Below, in pieces: positions 7,241-15,661 of a stretch of DNA of 64,000 bases; the first letter of the stretch is position 1; the number at the start of each line of letters is the position of its first letter. The stretch is taken from contig CAJXRZ010000029.1 in assembly GCA_913060515.1 (NCBI GenBank), forward strand, positions 1 through 64,000, written 5' to 3'. A program made the translations under genes and the position numbers. Source of the stretch: an uncultured Pseudomonadota bacterium (GTDB lineage Bacteria; Myxococcota_A; UBA796; CAJQPC01). The notes below the pieces were generated by a model that did no database searches, was not told the DNA's origin, and saw only the letters and a list, made by a program, of their open reading frames with translations.

Positions 7241-8109
7241 TTTGGCTCCTGCTGGCCTGCACCGAGCCTGAGCCGGAGTGGGTAATGGAGAAGCCGCTGC
7301 CGGTTCTGCGCTTCTCGGCGATTCCGAACCAAGACCTCGCCGCGCAGCGGGAGAATTACGAGCCGGTGGCCGAGTATCTGAGTCGAACCCTGGGGGTCGC
7401 GGTTCACTACGTGCCGACGGATGACTACAGCGCCAGCCTGGAGATGTTCAAGGCCGGGGACATTGAGTTGGCTTGGTTTGAGGGGCTGAGCGGGGTGCAA
7501 GCGCGCGCGGCCGTTCCCGGGGCGCTGGCGATTGTGCAGGGCGTCGATGATCCCAGGGTCTACAGCACCTTCATCGCCAGCGGTGAGAGCGGCCTGGAGC
7601 CCGGACCGGACTTTCCCCTTGGGCTCGCCGGCGCCAGCTTTGCCTTTGGCGCCAAATCGAGCACCTCGGGGTATCTGATGCCGGCCTACTTCATCCGCCA
7701 GGCCAGCGGCCAGTCTGCAGAAGACTTCTTTGAGCAGCCCGCTGCTCACTCCGGGGGCCACGCGGAGACGGTCGCGATGGTCCTGGGTGGCGTTGTGCAG
7801 GCCGGGGTGCTCTCCAATGCCACCTGGGACCGCATGCTCGCTGATGGTGCGGTCGACCTGGCCAAGGTGCAGGCCATCTGGAGGAGTCCGGTGTACGCCG
7901 AGCAGAGCTTCAGCGTCCACCCGGGTATGGATGCGGAGTTCGGGGTGGGATTCCAGGCCAAACTGCAGGCCGCCCTGCTCGGAATGGAGGACCCAGCGCT
8001 GCTCGCTGCGTTCGGGCGGACCGCCTTTGTTCCGGCCAAAAACCAGGACTTTGAGCGCATTGAAGATGTGGCTGTTGAGCTGGATTTGCTGCGCTCAGGC
8101 GCGCTATGA
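7237..8109 (+). CDS. PhnD/selenate-type ABC substrate-binding lipoprotein
   Basis: Predicted 290-residue solute-binding protein. From memory it resembles the family annotated as putative selenate ABC transporter binding proteins, a PhnD relative. Shared features are an opening LRFSAIPNQD, the GDIELAWFEGLSGVQAR segment, KSSTSGYLMP, and the closing PAKNQDFERIE stretch. It starts at TTG 7237, overlapping the TGA of the metalloprotease gene (TTGA), so translation is coupled. The signal peptide is only MIWLLLAC, so it would be a lipoprotein. No permease or ATPase gene is next to it, which leaves it orphaned here. Ligand identity (selenate, phosphonate or another oxyanion) is not proven. Confidence 0.8.
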   Translation: MIWLLLACTEPEPEWVMEKPLPVLRFSAIPNQDLAAQRENYEPVAEYLSRTLGVAVHYVPTDDYSASLEMFKAGDIELAWFEGLSGVQARAAVPGALAIVQGVDDPRVYSTFIASGESGLEPGPDFPLGLAGASFAFGAKSSTSGYLMPAYFIRQASGQSAEDFFEQPAAHSGGHAETVAMVLGGVVQAGVLSNATWDRMLADGAVDLAKVQAIWRSPVYAEQSFSVHPGMDAEFGVGFQAKLQAALLGMEDPALLAAFGRTAFVPAKNQDFERIEDVAVELDLLRSGAL

Positions 8110-8193
8110 ACCCCACCGCATCGAGAACTCGGTGCTCTGGTCTGCCTTGATTTGGATGTGCAGGGTCTGGTCCCAGAACCAGAGCTGAGAGAT

Positions 8194-8334
8194 CATCTCC
8201 AGGAAGTAGAAGCCGGCGTCGTCGACCAGGAACTCGACGGTGCCCGCCCCGGTGTAGCCCACGGCGCGGGCGGCGTTGACGGCGGCCTCGCACAGTGCGG
8301 CCCGGCGCTCGGCGGAGAGGTGGGGTGGCGAAGG
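8194..8334 (-). pseudogene. Fragment of biotin carboxylase (ATP-grasp)
   Basis: On the minus strand about 47 codons encode PSPPHLSAERRAAL, AVGYTGAGTVEFL and GFYFLEM. These are the consecutive conserved blocks of biotin carboxylase (AccC, or the BC domain of acyl-CoA carboxylases) just before its NxRLQVEH motif. After FLEM the frame continues into unrelated residues (ISQLWFWDQT and on) to a stop at 8104, and nothing carboxylase-like precedes it. It therefore looks like a relic or a recombined piece, not a functional gene. The rest of 8110-8479 has no gene that I can support. Confidence 0.65.
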
Positions 8335-8479
8335 AGAGGCACACGGATCGGGCCTGTCGCTCCATGCAGGGGGACGACCCAAAAGCCCAACGTCTCCGTC
8401 CGAGCGCAAAGTTTGTTCGAAATGGACCACCTTTCTTTTCGACCCGCCCTGCGCCGCGGGTCCCACCCCCGGAGGTTCC

Positions 8480-9583
8480 ATGCTGCTGCTTCTCTCTCTG
8501 GCCTGTACGGGCGAGGCCACGGTCGAACTCGGCCACGACACTTCGAGCTCGGACAGAGCGGACACTGCCCCCGCCGACAGCCTGAGCTGGCCGGGGGAAG
8601 ACTGGGCCACCGGCACCCCCGAAGAGCACGGATTGGACGCCGCGGCGCTCGATGCGCTTCAGGACTACGTGTTCCGCGACGCCAACCACAGCCAGGCGTT
8701 GGCTGTGTTCAAGGACGGCGTGCTCGTCTACGAGCACTACGCCGACGACGCCGATGTCGAGACGCCCGTCACCAGCTGGTCGGCGGCCAAGAGCGTGACC
8801 AGTGCTCTGATCGGCGTCGCCATCCGCGAGGGCCACATCGAGCTGGACGACCCCGTGAGCGAAGTGATCACGGAGTGGGCAGAGGGGCCAAACGCCGCCA
8901 TCACGATCCGGGACATGCTTGAGATGCAGTCGGGCCTTCCAGAGAACACATCCAACGCATACGGCGTGTATGGGGCCGAGCCCGACCAGCTGGCGTACGC
9001 GCTGGAGCGAGAGCTCGTGCGCGAGCCTGGCACCCGGTACAGCTACGTCAACGAGGACTCCATGGTGCTCTCAGCCGTGGTCTCCCGGGTCTTCGGCGAG
9101 CAGGCGCACGAGATCGCCGCTCAGGAGATTTTCGCGCCCATCGGCATGTCGGCGGACTGGTGGGTGGACGGAGAAGGGCAGACCCTGGGGTACTGCTGCC
9201 TGGACACCACGGCCCGGGACTTCGCCCGCTTCGGGCTGCTCTACGCCCGCGGGGGGGCCTGGGAGGGACGGCAGATCATCCCCGCTGACTACCTTGCCGA
9301 GTCCACTTCGGGGCAGTCCCTTCCCGCGCCCACTTCGGGGCAGCTCTTATACGGGCTGCATTGGTGGATGGACGGCGACGACGCCTTCGCCGCCATCGGG
9401 CTAAACGGCCAATACGTGTGGGTCTGGCCCGACCAGGACATGGTGGTCGTCCGCTTCGGGGTGTACAACAAGATCGGTCAGGGGACCGTCCGCGAGGGCA
9501 ACAACTACCAGAGCACCCGCGAGCCGGGTGCACTTGACGGCGGTGAACTGAGTGCGCTGATCCGGGCCACCGTGACGGACTGA
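8480..9583 (+). CDS. Serine hydrolase, class C beta-lactamase family, lipoprotein
   Basis: Predicted 367-residue penicillin-binding-protein-like serine hydrolase. ATG 8480 is preceded by GGAGG and gives MLLLLSLAC with Cys9 lipidated, then an Asp/Thr/Ser-rich linker. The catalytic SxxK is in SWSAAKS (Ser and Lys) and the YxN-type motif is YSYVN. The C-terminal GYCCLDTTARDFARFG and LHWWMDG blocks are typical of this family. Family members are esterases, peptidases or beta-lactamases; substrate is unknown. A short in-frame 27-nt repeat (9303-9343) duplicates TSGQ. It converges with the small gene at 9691-9942. Confidence 0.9.
   Translation: MLLLLSLACTGEATVELGHDTSSSDRADTAPADSLSWPGEDWATGTPEEHGLDAAALDALQDYVFRDANHSQALAVFKDGVLVYEHYADDADVETPVTSWSAAKSVTSALIGVAIREGHIELDDPVSEVITEWAEGPNAAITIRDMLEMQSGLPENTSNAYGVYGAEPDQLAYALERELVREPGTRYSYVNEDSMVLSAVVSRVFGEQAHEIAAQEIFAPIGMSADWWVDGEGQTLGYCCLDTTARDFARFGLLYARGGAWEGRQIIPADYLAESTSGQSLPAPTSGQLLYGLHWWMDGDDAFAAIGLNGQYVWVWPDQDMVVVRFGVYNKIGQGTVREGNNYQSTREPGALDGGELSALIRATVTD
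9303..9343 (+). repeat. 27-nt direct duplication within serine hydrolase gene
   Basis: CCACTTCGGGGCAG occurs at 9303-9316 and again at 9330-9343, exactly 27 nt apart and in frame, giving TSGQ twice. It is probably a small slippage duplication tolerated in a surface loop. Confidence 0.8.
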
Positions 9584-9690
9584 TCTCCACCTTCGATTCC
9601 ATACCCGCGGTCTGCCCGACCACTCAGGGACCAAACTAGCAGCCAAGAAAAGGCCTGACTCGGAGAGCTCCCTGCGGGCGATGTCCCGCT

Positions 9691-9942
9691 TCAGGCCCAC
9701 CGGCTCCAGCTCACCTGGCCCGACTCACCGTCGCTCAAGCAGGTGCAGGTCTCGCTCCAGCCGCTTCCGCCTTGCCAGCGGGAGAGCAAGCTCTCGCGGT
9801 AGCCATCCCGGTTCACGTCTCGCATGCGGTGTGAGGGAGTCTCGTCCTCAGCACCGCAGACCTTCTCGAAGGCTTCGCTGAGCGCAGCTGGGGGAGGACC
9901 GGGGATGAAGGGCTTGGCGAGCAGGGTGAGCAGCAGAGTCAT
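9691..9942 (-). CDS. Small secreted protein with EF-hand-like loop
   Basis: Predicted 83-residue protein. It begins MTLLLTLLAKPFIP, a short hydrophobic leader. It contains DVNRDGYRESLL, a D-x-N-x-D-G calcium-loop-like segment, and three cysteines. No family is recognised. It lies 122 nt downstream of the CotH lipoprotein gene on the same strand. Coding status is plausible from the leader and the loop but not certain. Confidence 0.5.
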   Translation of the reverse strand: MTLLLTLLAKPFIPGPPPAALSEAFEKVCGAEDETPSHRMRDVNRDGYRESLLSRWQGGSGWSETCTCLSDGESGQVSWSRWA

Positions 9943-10064
9943 GGGGTCTCACTGGAGAGGCCGAAGTCGGCATGCACAGGCTGACCTCGCTTGGGCCGAG
10001 AGGTTCCGGAGTGCACCGGGAGATGGCTGTTTCGGCTCGGGAAAAGGATGGGCCGGCGCCAAGC

Positions 10065-11720
10065 TCAGTTCCCCATACAGCTCTGCGGGTCCTCTCTCTC
10101 CACACAGCGGCTGATCCACCGGTGTCGCACAGTCAGCCACTGCTCCAGCAGCTGAACTTCGGCCGTGTAGCTGCCTCCTCTTGGCGCGTAGTCGGGCCAG
10201 CGCGCGGTGTTTCTCTGGGCGGCCTCAGAGAGCTCAGCTTCCATGGACTGCACGTGGTCCAGGATGCGGTCCAAGGCCAGCTCACCCTCCAGCAGCTCCA
10301 CCCAGCGCGCCCAGTAGGCCTCCTGAAATTCGGGGTCGGCGAAGAGCCCAAGCCAGAATCCGTGCTCGAAGATGTAGGTGGTGTCCGTGGTCTGGTTGGA
10401 GGGGTCCCACCAGGTCGGGTCTTCGGCGCGGCTGTCGCTCTCGCAGCCCATGGTCCGGTCAAAGTCCCAGAGGGGGCCGGCCACGATGGGGCCACCCCGG
10501 TCCTTGGAGAAGTAGCCGGAGAGGCGGAAAGCGTCGGGGTTCTTGGGCAGAGTGTTCAGGATGTGGTGGTCGATCCAAGCGGCCGTGTCGATCTGCTCGC
10601 TGTAGTGGCTGCCGCTCTCTGGGTCCTGAAAGTCCGGAGCGGCCAGGCTCTCGCCAAGGGTGTCCAGCGTGCCCGAGAGGTAGCGGGCCTGGGAGAAGCT
10701 GAGCTCCTCCTCTTTGGGGTCCACGGCCACGAAAGGCTGTTGGAACTCAAAGGTGCCGCCCGCAGTTCCAGCGGTGAATCCAACCTCGTCTTCGGCCGTG
10801 CGGTCCTCTTTGAAGAGGTAGCCGCCGCTGAGCTCAGGCAGGCTGTTGTCCTGGGGGCCCAGCTCTTGGATGTTGACGCGCTCCGGGTCGCGCTTGATGC
10901 GCTCTACCAGCACGTAGACCCCGCGGTAGCTCTCCTCGTCCAGCTCGCCGTTCCGACCCTCGGCGAAGAGCTCCACAAAGCGGGTGCGCGGGGCATAGCG
11001 GCCCACATCGCGGGAGAGCTGATAGGCCAGGGCGTTGCGCATCAGGGCGCGGTCGAAGTTCAAGGGCGCCAGCAGCACCCAGTCGGACTCTGCGGGCATG
11101 CCGAGCAGCTCGGCGGCTTGGTCCTCGTCGTCCTGCGCGCTCCAAAGCTCTAGGCCATAGGGCTTCTTGGGGTAGCCGGCCGAGCTGGAGCCACGCACCT
11201 TTAGGCCTGCGCGAAGGTCCTGGTCCGGACTCTCCAGGCGTGTGCGTCCGTCCAAGCCCGGGGTGTGCACCTGCAGAGAGAACTGTACGTGGTCCGCCTT
11301 GCTCTCCGGCAGGGAGCGGGCCGAGCTGAGCACGAGCACCGGCAGGTTGGAGGAGAAGTCGGCCAAGCCCTGGGAGACGCGCACGTAGCTCACGGCGATG
11401 GGCTCCCCGAAGGGGTCTCCGTGGATGTCCAGGGCCACCGCGCGGACTTGGGTGCTCTCATCCAGGGTGATGGGCTCCGTGTAGACCTCGTCGCGGGAGT
11501 TGGGCTCCGAGCCGTCCAGGGTGTAGGCGATCTCCACGTCGGTGGTCGCCTCTAGGGTCAAGGTCAGCTCGTCGACGAAGACCTGGGCGCCCGGGCTGGC
11601 GCTGAGGGTGATCTCGGTGGCGGGACCGACCTGTTCCATGGACACCTCCGGCCATCCCGAGCCGGTGTCTTCCGGGACAGGAAGGGGCTCAGGGGTGCAG
11701 GCCAGGGCGAGGAGGAGCAT
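10065..11720 (-). CDS. CotH-kinase family lipoprotein
   Basis: Predicted 551-residue lipoprotein (MLLLALAC, Cys8). Residues 40-110 look like a beta-sandwich of the chitobiase C-terminal/Fn3-associated type (AYTLDGSEPN). Residues 120-520 are a CotH kinase domain, with GYPKKPYGLEL, WVLLAPLNFDRALMRN, GVYVLVERIKRD and GPLWDFDRTMG as its conserved blocks. CotH proteins are atypical kinases that phosphorylate structural proteins of spore coats and related surfaces. Here a lipid anchor implies work on envelope or extracellular partners. It follows the DUF1295 gene by 15 nt on the same strand, so it may be the distal gene of the operon starting at 15646. A second CotH protein lies at 17188-18378. Confidence 0.9.
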   Translation of the reverse strand: MLLLALACTPEPLPVPEDTGSGWPEVSMEQVGPATEITLSASPGAQVFVDELTLTLEATTDVEIAYTLDGSEPNSRDEVYTEPITLDESTQVRAVALDIHGDPFGEPIAVSYVRVSQGLADFSSNLPVLVLSSARSLPESKADHVQFSLQVHTPGLDGRTRLESPDQDLRAGLKVRGSSSAGYPKKPYGLELWSAQDDEDQAAELLGMPAESDWVLLAPLNFDRALMRNALAYQLSRDVGRYAPRTRFVELFAEGRNGELDEESYRGVYVLVERIKRDPERVNIQELGPQDNSLPELSGGYLFKEDRTAEDEVGFTAGTAGGTFEFQQPFVAVDPKEEELSFSQARYLSGTLDTLGESLAAPDFQDPESGSHYSEQIDTAAWIDHHILNTLPKNPDAFRLSGYFSKDRGGPIVAGPLWDFDRTMGCESDSRAEDPTWWDPSNQTTDTTYIFEHGFWLGLFADPEFQEAYWARWVELLEGELALDRILDHVQSMEAELSEAAQRNTARWPDYAPRGGSYTAEVQLLEQWLTVRHRWISRCVEREDPQSCMGN

Positions 11721-11735
11721 GCCTCAGCGTAGCAG

Positions 11736-12515
11736 CTACGGAGCCTTTGGAAACCAGGGCACAAATCCGCTCGTGCGCTCCATGTACTCCTTGTAGCCGG
11801 GCCTGGTTCGACTGAGCTGGGCGTCCAAGAGCGCGACCCCGGAGACCTTCACCAAGAGGTAGCTCATCAGAGCCGGTCCCAGCAGCGCCACCCAACCCCA
11901 GGGCTGGTCCAGGGCCATCAGCCCCAGTCCCCACCAGAGAACGGCGTTGCCGAAGTAGTTGGGGTGTCGGGAGTAGCGCCACAGCCCCGTGTCCAAGACC
12001 CTGGCTTTGTCCGGGGATTTGTCGGCCCGGTAGGTCGCCAGCTGGCGGTCCGCGATGGCCTCGAGGCCGGTGCCCAGCAAGAAGACGCTGGCCCCCAAAA
12101 TGTCCCAGAGCCCGATGGGGTCTGGCTGTGGGGCGCCTCCTGCGAGCAAGAGCGGCGCTGCCACCAGCAAGGCCAAGGTCCCCTGAAGCACGAAGACCTG
12201 GAAGTAGCTGACCCACCAGTAGCGCTCCGGGCCATACTTCTGGCGAAATGCTTGGTAGCGCGGGTCTTCTTCGGGATGGGCCAAGAAGCGGCGCATCAGG
12301 TGGGAAAAGAGGCGAAGGGCCCACAGGCTCACGGCCGCGAGCATCACGATCTTGGCGGGCGAGAAGCCGGTCTGGATCACGGTGCTGAAGGCGATGACCA
12401 AGAAGGAGATGCTCCAGAAAGGGTCGACCAGGCTGGCGTCTTTGAGGCGCACGGAGACGGCCCAGAGGACGCTCAGGCCCGTGAAGAGCACGCCGGCGGT
12501 GATGAGCAGAGTCAT
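11736..12515 (-). CDS. DUF1295 membrane enzyme (steroid 5-alpha-reductase-like)
   Basis: Predicted 259-residue polytopic protein with six or seven hydrophobic segments. The C-terminal block LWRYSRHPNYFGNAVLWWG is the hallmark of the DUF1295/steroid-5-alpha-reductase/isoprenylcysteine-methyltransferase group, and DARFVDxxW-like residues (SLVDPFWS) are near the N-terminus. It is probably a lipid-modifying reductase or methyltransferase in the inner membrane. The start is the ATG at 12515, which overlaps the TGA of the acyltransferase (ATGA). That coupling with PlsC suggests a membrane-lipid modification operon. Confidence 0.9.
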   Translation of the reverse strand: MTLLITAGVLFTGLSVLWAVSVRLKDASLVDPFWSISFLVIAFSTVIQTGFSPAKIVMLAAVSLWALRLFSHLMRRFLAHPEEDPRYQAFRQKYGPERYWWVSYFQVFVLQGTLALLVAAPLLLAGGAPQPDPIGLWDILGASVFLLGTGLEAIADRQLATYRADKSPDKARVLDTGLWRYSRHPNYFGNAVLWWGLGLMALDQPWGWVALLGPALMSYLLVKVSGVALLDAQLSRTRPGYKEYMERTSGFVPWFPKAP

Positions 12516-13537
12516 GTGGAGGCCTTTGGAGCGGGGCGATTGGCTTGGTCTCGTACCCAGCGGTCGGTCTTGGCCCACTCTTGGAAGAGCCAGAGGTCTC
12601 GGCCTGTTGCTGGAATCTCCCCAGCGGAGATGCGGCGCAGGCGGACGGAGATGGTGCAGCCCACCAAGCCGCCGCCCCAGAACTCTTTGAAGCTGGAGGC
12701 GCCCTCAAAGCCTTGGTGTTCCAAGATGACCACGTCGGTGCCTGGACTGGCCTCGAGCAAGGAAAGGGGGCCAGCCAGCTTGGGCGGGAGCACAGCCTGC
12801 ATCCCCTGGGCGATCTCAAGGAGGGGCGCTTGATCCTTCAACTTCTCCAAAGCCCGCGTGCGCTTGGACTGTGAGAAGCGCGTGCCCTCTGGATAGATGA
12901 GCACAGCCGAGGTCTGGTCGAGGCCCTGGGCCAAGCCGGTGATCAAGGCCAGCTCCTCGCCCCGCTTGCGCGCTGCCCGGTCGATGAAGGCGTTGGGCAG
13001 GCGGCGGCCGACCACGTCCAAGCAGGGGTCCCAGAGCAGCTCTTGCTTGAGCACGTAGCGCAGCAGAATCTTGTTGGGGTTGGCCACCAGGGCGGCGGCC
13101 AGCACGGTGTCGGCGGTGCTGGAGTGGCGCACCATCAGCAGCATGGGGCCATGGGCGGCCAGCTCCAGGCCTTCGAGTCTCACCTTCATCGAGAACACGC
13201 GAACGCTGCCCCAGAACAGAGCGCTGGACCAGGCGCGCTGCAGAGCGGCGTTCAGGTCCAGATAGCGCTGTGCGCCGACCAGCAGTCCACCCAAGGTGAA
13301 GAGCCACAAGGCACCCGCCGCGAGCAGGCCCCAGGCCTCGCAGCCCAGGTAGAGCAGGAAGAAGAGCACCGCGCGAACCCGAGGCCAGCCCGGGGTGCCT
13401 CTGACGCCGTCGTAGAGCACCGCAGCCAGCAGCAGCAAGGGGGAGAGCCCGAAGGCGAGCAGTCCCAGCAGGCTGTACAAGGAGAAGCTGACCAGCCTTC
13501 GGCCCCAGATCTGGTGGAAGGCTTCCCGCTGGCTCAC
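12512..13537 (-). CDS. 1-acylglycerol-3-phosphate acyltransferase-like protein (PlsC family)
   Basis: Predicted 341-residue membrane acyltransferase. The PlsC catalytic motif HxxxxD is present as RHSSTADT and the substrate motif as YPEGTRFS. An N-terminal extension of about 100 residues carries three or four hydrophobic helices. The start is GTG at 13537, overlapping the TGA of the DUF2177 gene (GTGA). Family members transfer fatty acyl groups to lysophosphatidic acid or related acceptors. The long N-terminal membrane domain and the operon with DUF1295 and DUF2177 argue for a specialised lipid and not the housekeeping enzyme. Confidence 0.9.
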   Translation of the reverse strand: MSQREAFHQIWGRRLVSFSLYSLLGLLAFGLSPLLLLAAVLYDGVRGTPGWPRVRAVLFFLLYLGCEAWGLLAAGALWLFTLGGLLVGAQRYLDLNAALQRAWSSALFWGSVRVFSMKVRLEGLELAAHGPMLLMVRHSSTADTVLAAALVANPNKILLRYVLKQELLWDPCLDVVGRRLPNAFIDRAARKRGEELALITGLAQGLDQTSAVLIYPEGTRFSQSKRTRALEKLKDQAPLLEIAQGMQAVLPPKLAGPLSLLEASPGTDVVILEHQGFEGASSFKEFWGGGLVGCTISVRLRRISAGEIPATGRDLWLFQEWAKTDRWVRDQANRPAPKAST

Positions 13538-13995
13538 GGACCGGCCGGCGACGGGGCTTGTGGTTCGGGGCGCAGACGCTCGAAGATGTGCCGGCCCGCC
13601 CATGCGGTGCACCCGGTCAGTACCACGCCCCAGAGGACATCGGGGAGCACCAGGATGCCGGGCCAGTCCTGAATCACCGCCCAGTTGGTCAGCTCGTAGG
13701 TCGCATAAGTGGCGAAACCCAGCTCGGCCCCGCGCCGCAGAGCGTCCTTGGTGGAGCTGGCACGGTAGATGCCATAGACCAGGATCAAGCTGATGAACAT
13801 CACGTAGAAGATGGCCGCGGCCACACCGTTGATGGGCGAGGCCTTGAGGGGGCCCATGTGGGTGTCGTAGAAGCCCCGCGCGACCACACCCAGCCAGATC
13901 AGGTCCAGCACGGAGAAGGCCAGCGCGCTGGCGAAGAAGGCACCGAGCAGAGCCTTGATGGGCATGCTCGGGGGAGTTGGCGGGGTGTCTTTCAC
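13534..13995 (-). CDS. DUF2177 family membrane protein
   Basis: Predicted 153-residue protein with four hydrophobic helices. It matches DUF2177 in the segments FSVLDLIWLGVVARGFY and ATYELTNWAVIQDWP. Function is unknown; members are often found beside lipid-modifying genes such as DUF1295, as here. It starts at GTG 13995 overlapping the preceding stop (GTGA) and ends in another GTGA overlap with the acyltransferase, so all three are almost certainly one transcript with coupled translation. Confidence 0.88.
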   Translation of the reverse strand: MKDTPPTPPSMPIKALLGAFFASALAFSVLDLIWLGVVARGFYDTHMGPLKASPINGVAAAIFYVMFISLILVYGIYRASSTKDALRRGAELGFATYATYELTNWAVIQDWPGILVLPDVLWGVVLTGCTAWAGRHIFERLRPEPQAPSPAGP

Positions 13996-14819
13996 CGGAG
14001 GGTGAAGCCTATGCTCAAGGCGGCGGTGTGGATCCAGTTCTTTGTGTAGCCATCGCCAGGTCCAGTCACGTCATCGTTGGTGCCCACGCTGCCGCCGCCG
14101 ACGTAGCGGAGGCTGGCGAAGGCATCCACGCCGTTGTTGAGCTGCACGCCGAGCTTGGCATTGCTGTCCAGAATGGCTCCCACGACCTCGTTGTTGTCGC
14201 CGTTGAGGTAGCTCACGGGGGCATAGAAACCGTCGGCCTCAACTCCCCAGTAGGCGTTCTCTGCCAGGGGCTGGCGTGTGCGGAACTTGATGATGGGCAC
14301 GATGCCGATGTTCCGGTTGGAGATCTGCTGGCTGCCACTCACAGATTGGTAGTCGATGGTGGCGTTTCGCAGCTGCATGGACAGGCCCAAGGCCAGCTCT
14401 CGCTCGGGGTCTTCCTGGAAGTCGTAGAGGTAGGAGCCGCGGGTGTAGTCAAAGCCGTACTTGAAGTTCATCGGCGTGCCGGCGGCGAAGGTGGTCTCAT
14501 CGCCCACCAGATCGTCTCGCAGCACCACGGAGCTCTGGAGCGTCAGCGGTTGGTAGAGCAGCACGATGGTGTGTCGGCTGCCGATGTCCAGGTCCGCGGA
14601 GATGCGTCGAAAGAAGAAGAGGTTGTCCTGACCGCCGTCCTTGACCAGGTCAAAGTCGGTGCCAGCCTTGGAGAACTGCAGGGTGTGTGAGACCGGGAGC
14701 AGAGCCCCAAGCTCCCCGTTCAAGCGGACTCGGAGCTTCTGATCTGTGGGGTTCACCAGGGACTCTGGCGCGTCAGGGCTGACGGCCAGGGCGGCGGAGG
14801 CGGCCAGGAGAGCAATCAT
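13992..14819 (-). CDS. Outer-membrane beta-barrel protein, downstream tandem copy
   Basis: Predicted 275-residue exported protein (leader MIALLAASAALA) with the alternating pattern of a beta-barrel and a closing SIGFTLR. It is about 80 percent identical by eye to the next gene upstream, including FDLVKDGGQDNLFFFRR, DFQEDPERELALGLS and LNGDNNEVVGAILD. No named family is recognised. Its ATG at 14819 overlaps the stop of the other copy (ATGA). A transport or structural role in the outer membrane is inferred. Confidence 0.8.
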   Translation of the reverse strand: MIALLAASAALAVSPDAPESLVNPTDQKLRVRLNGELGALLPVSHTLQFSKAGTDFDLVKDGGQDNLFFFRRISADLDIGSRHTIVLLYQPLTLQSSVVLRDDLVGDETTFAAGTPMNFKYGFDYTRGSYLYDFQEDPERELALGLSMQLRNATIDYQSVSGSQQISNRNIGIVPIIKFRTRQPLAENAYWGVEADGFYAPVSYLNGDNNEVVGAILDSNAKLGVQLNNGVDAFASLRYVGGGSVGTNDDVTGPGDGYTKNWIHTAALSIGFTLR

Positions 14820-15646
14820 CGCAGGGTGAACCCAACGCTCAGGGCTGCGGTGTGGATCCAGTTCTTGGTGTAGCCGTCGCCCGGAGGAGGACTGTTGTCA
14901 GAGATGCCCACCGCTCCGCCGCCGATGTATCGCAGGTTTGCGAAGGCATCGACGCCGTTGTTCAGCTCCAGACCCACGCGCCCGGAGGCATCCAGGATGG
15001 CGCCGACCACCTCGTTGTTGTCTCCGTTCAGGTAGCTGACGGGTGCGTAGAATCCGTCTGCTTCGAAACCCCAGTAGGCATTCTCAGCCAAGGGCTGCCG
15101 GGTACGGAACTTGATGATGGGCACAAAGCCGATGTTGCGGTTGGAGCGCTGCAGGGTGCCGTCCACGGACTGGTAGTCGATGGTCGCGTTGCGGATCTGC
15201 AGGCTCAATCCCAAGGCCAGCTCGCGCTCCGGGTCCTCTTGGAAGTCGTAGAGGTAGGAGCCGCGGGTAAAGTCAAAGCCGTACTTGATGTTCATCGGCG
15301 TACCGGAGGGGAACACCAGTTCGTCCACCACCAGGTCGTTCGCCAAGACTACGGAGCTGGCCAGGGTGAGGGGTTGGTAGAGCAAGACCACCGTGTGGCG
15401 GGAACCAATGTCCAAGTCAGCGGACATGCGGCGGAAAAAGAAGAGGTTGTCCTGTCCGCCGTCCTTGACCAAGTCAAAGTCGGTGCCGTCCTTGTCGAAC
15501 TGCAAGGTGTGGGAGACGGGCAGTACGGCGCCGAGCTCCCCGTGCATGCGAACGCGCAGGTTGCGGTCGGAGGGGTTGACCAGGGAATCAGTTGCATCGG
15601 GGGAGACAGCAAGGGCAGGAGCAGCGAGCAGCAACAGGGAGAACAT
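14816..15646 (-). CDS. Outer-membrane beta-barrel protein, upstream tandem copy
   Basis: Predicted 276-residue exported beta-barrel. The ATG at 15646 has GAGG about five bases upstream and starts the leader MFSLLLLAAPALA; the earlier in-frame start would add 16 non-leader residues. It is paralogous along its whole length to the following gene. It is the first gene of the five-gene overlapping run that ends at 11736. The 116-nt gap upstream carries an 8-bp inverted repeat. OxyR is encoded just upstream on the same strand, so stress regulation is possible but unproven. Confidence 0.8.
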   Translation of the reverse strand: MFSLLLLAAPALAVSPDATDSLVNPSDRNLRVRMHGELGAVLPVSHTLQFDKDGTDFDLVKDGGQDNLFFFRRMSADLDIGSRHTVVLLYQPLTLASSVVLANDLVVDELVFPSGTPMNIKYGFDFTRGSYLYDFQEDPERELALGLSLQIRNATIDYQSVDGTLQRSNRNIGFVPIIKFRTRQPLAENAYWGFEADGFYAPVSYLNGDNNEVVGAILDASGRVGLELNNGVDAFANLRYIGGGAVGISDNSPPPGDGYTKNWIHTAALSVGFTLR

Positions 15647-15661
15647 GGTGACCTCGTTGGC

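Noticed and set aside
9972-11153. A 393-codon plus-strand open frame opposite the CotH lipoprotein
   Set aside because: Val/Leu/Gly/Gln-biased antisense translation without motifs; the opposite strand carries clear CotH blocks.
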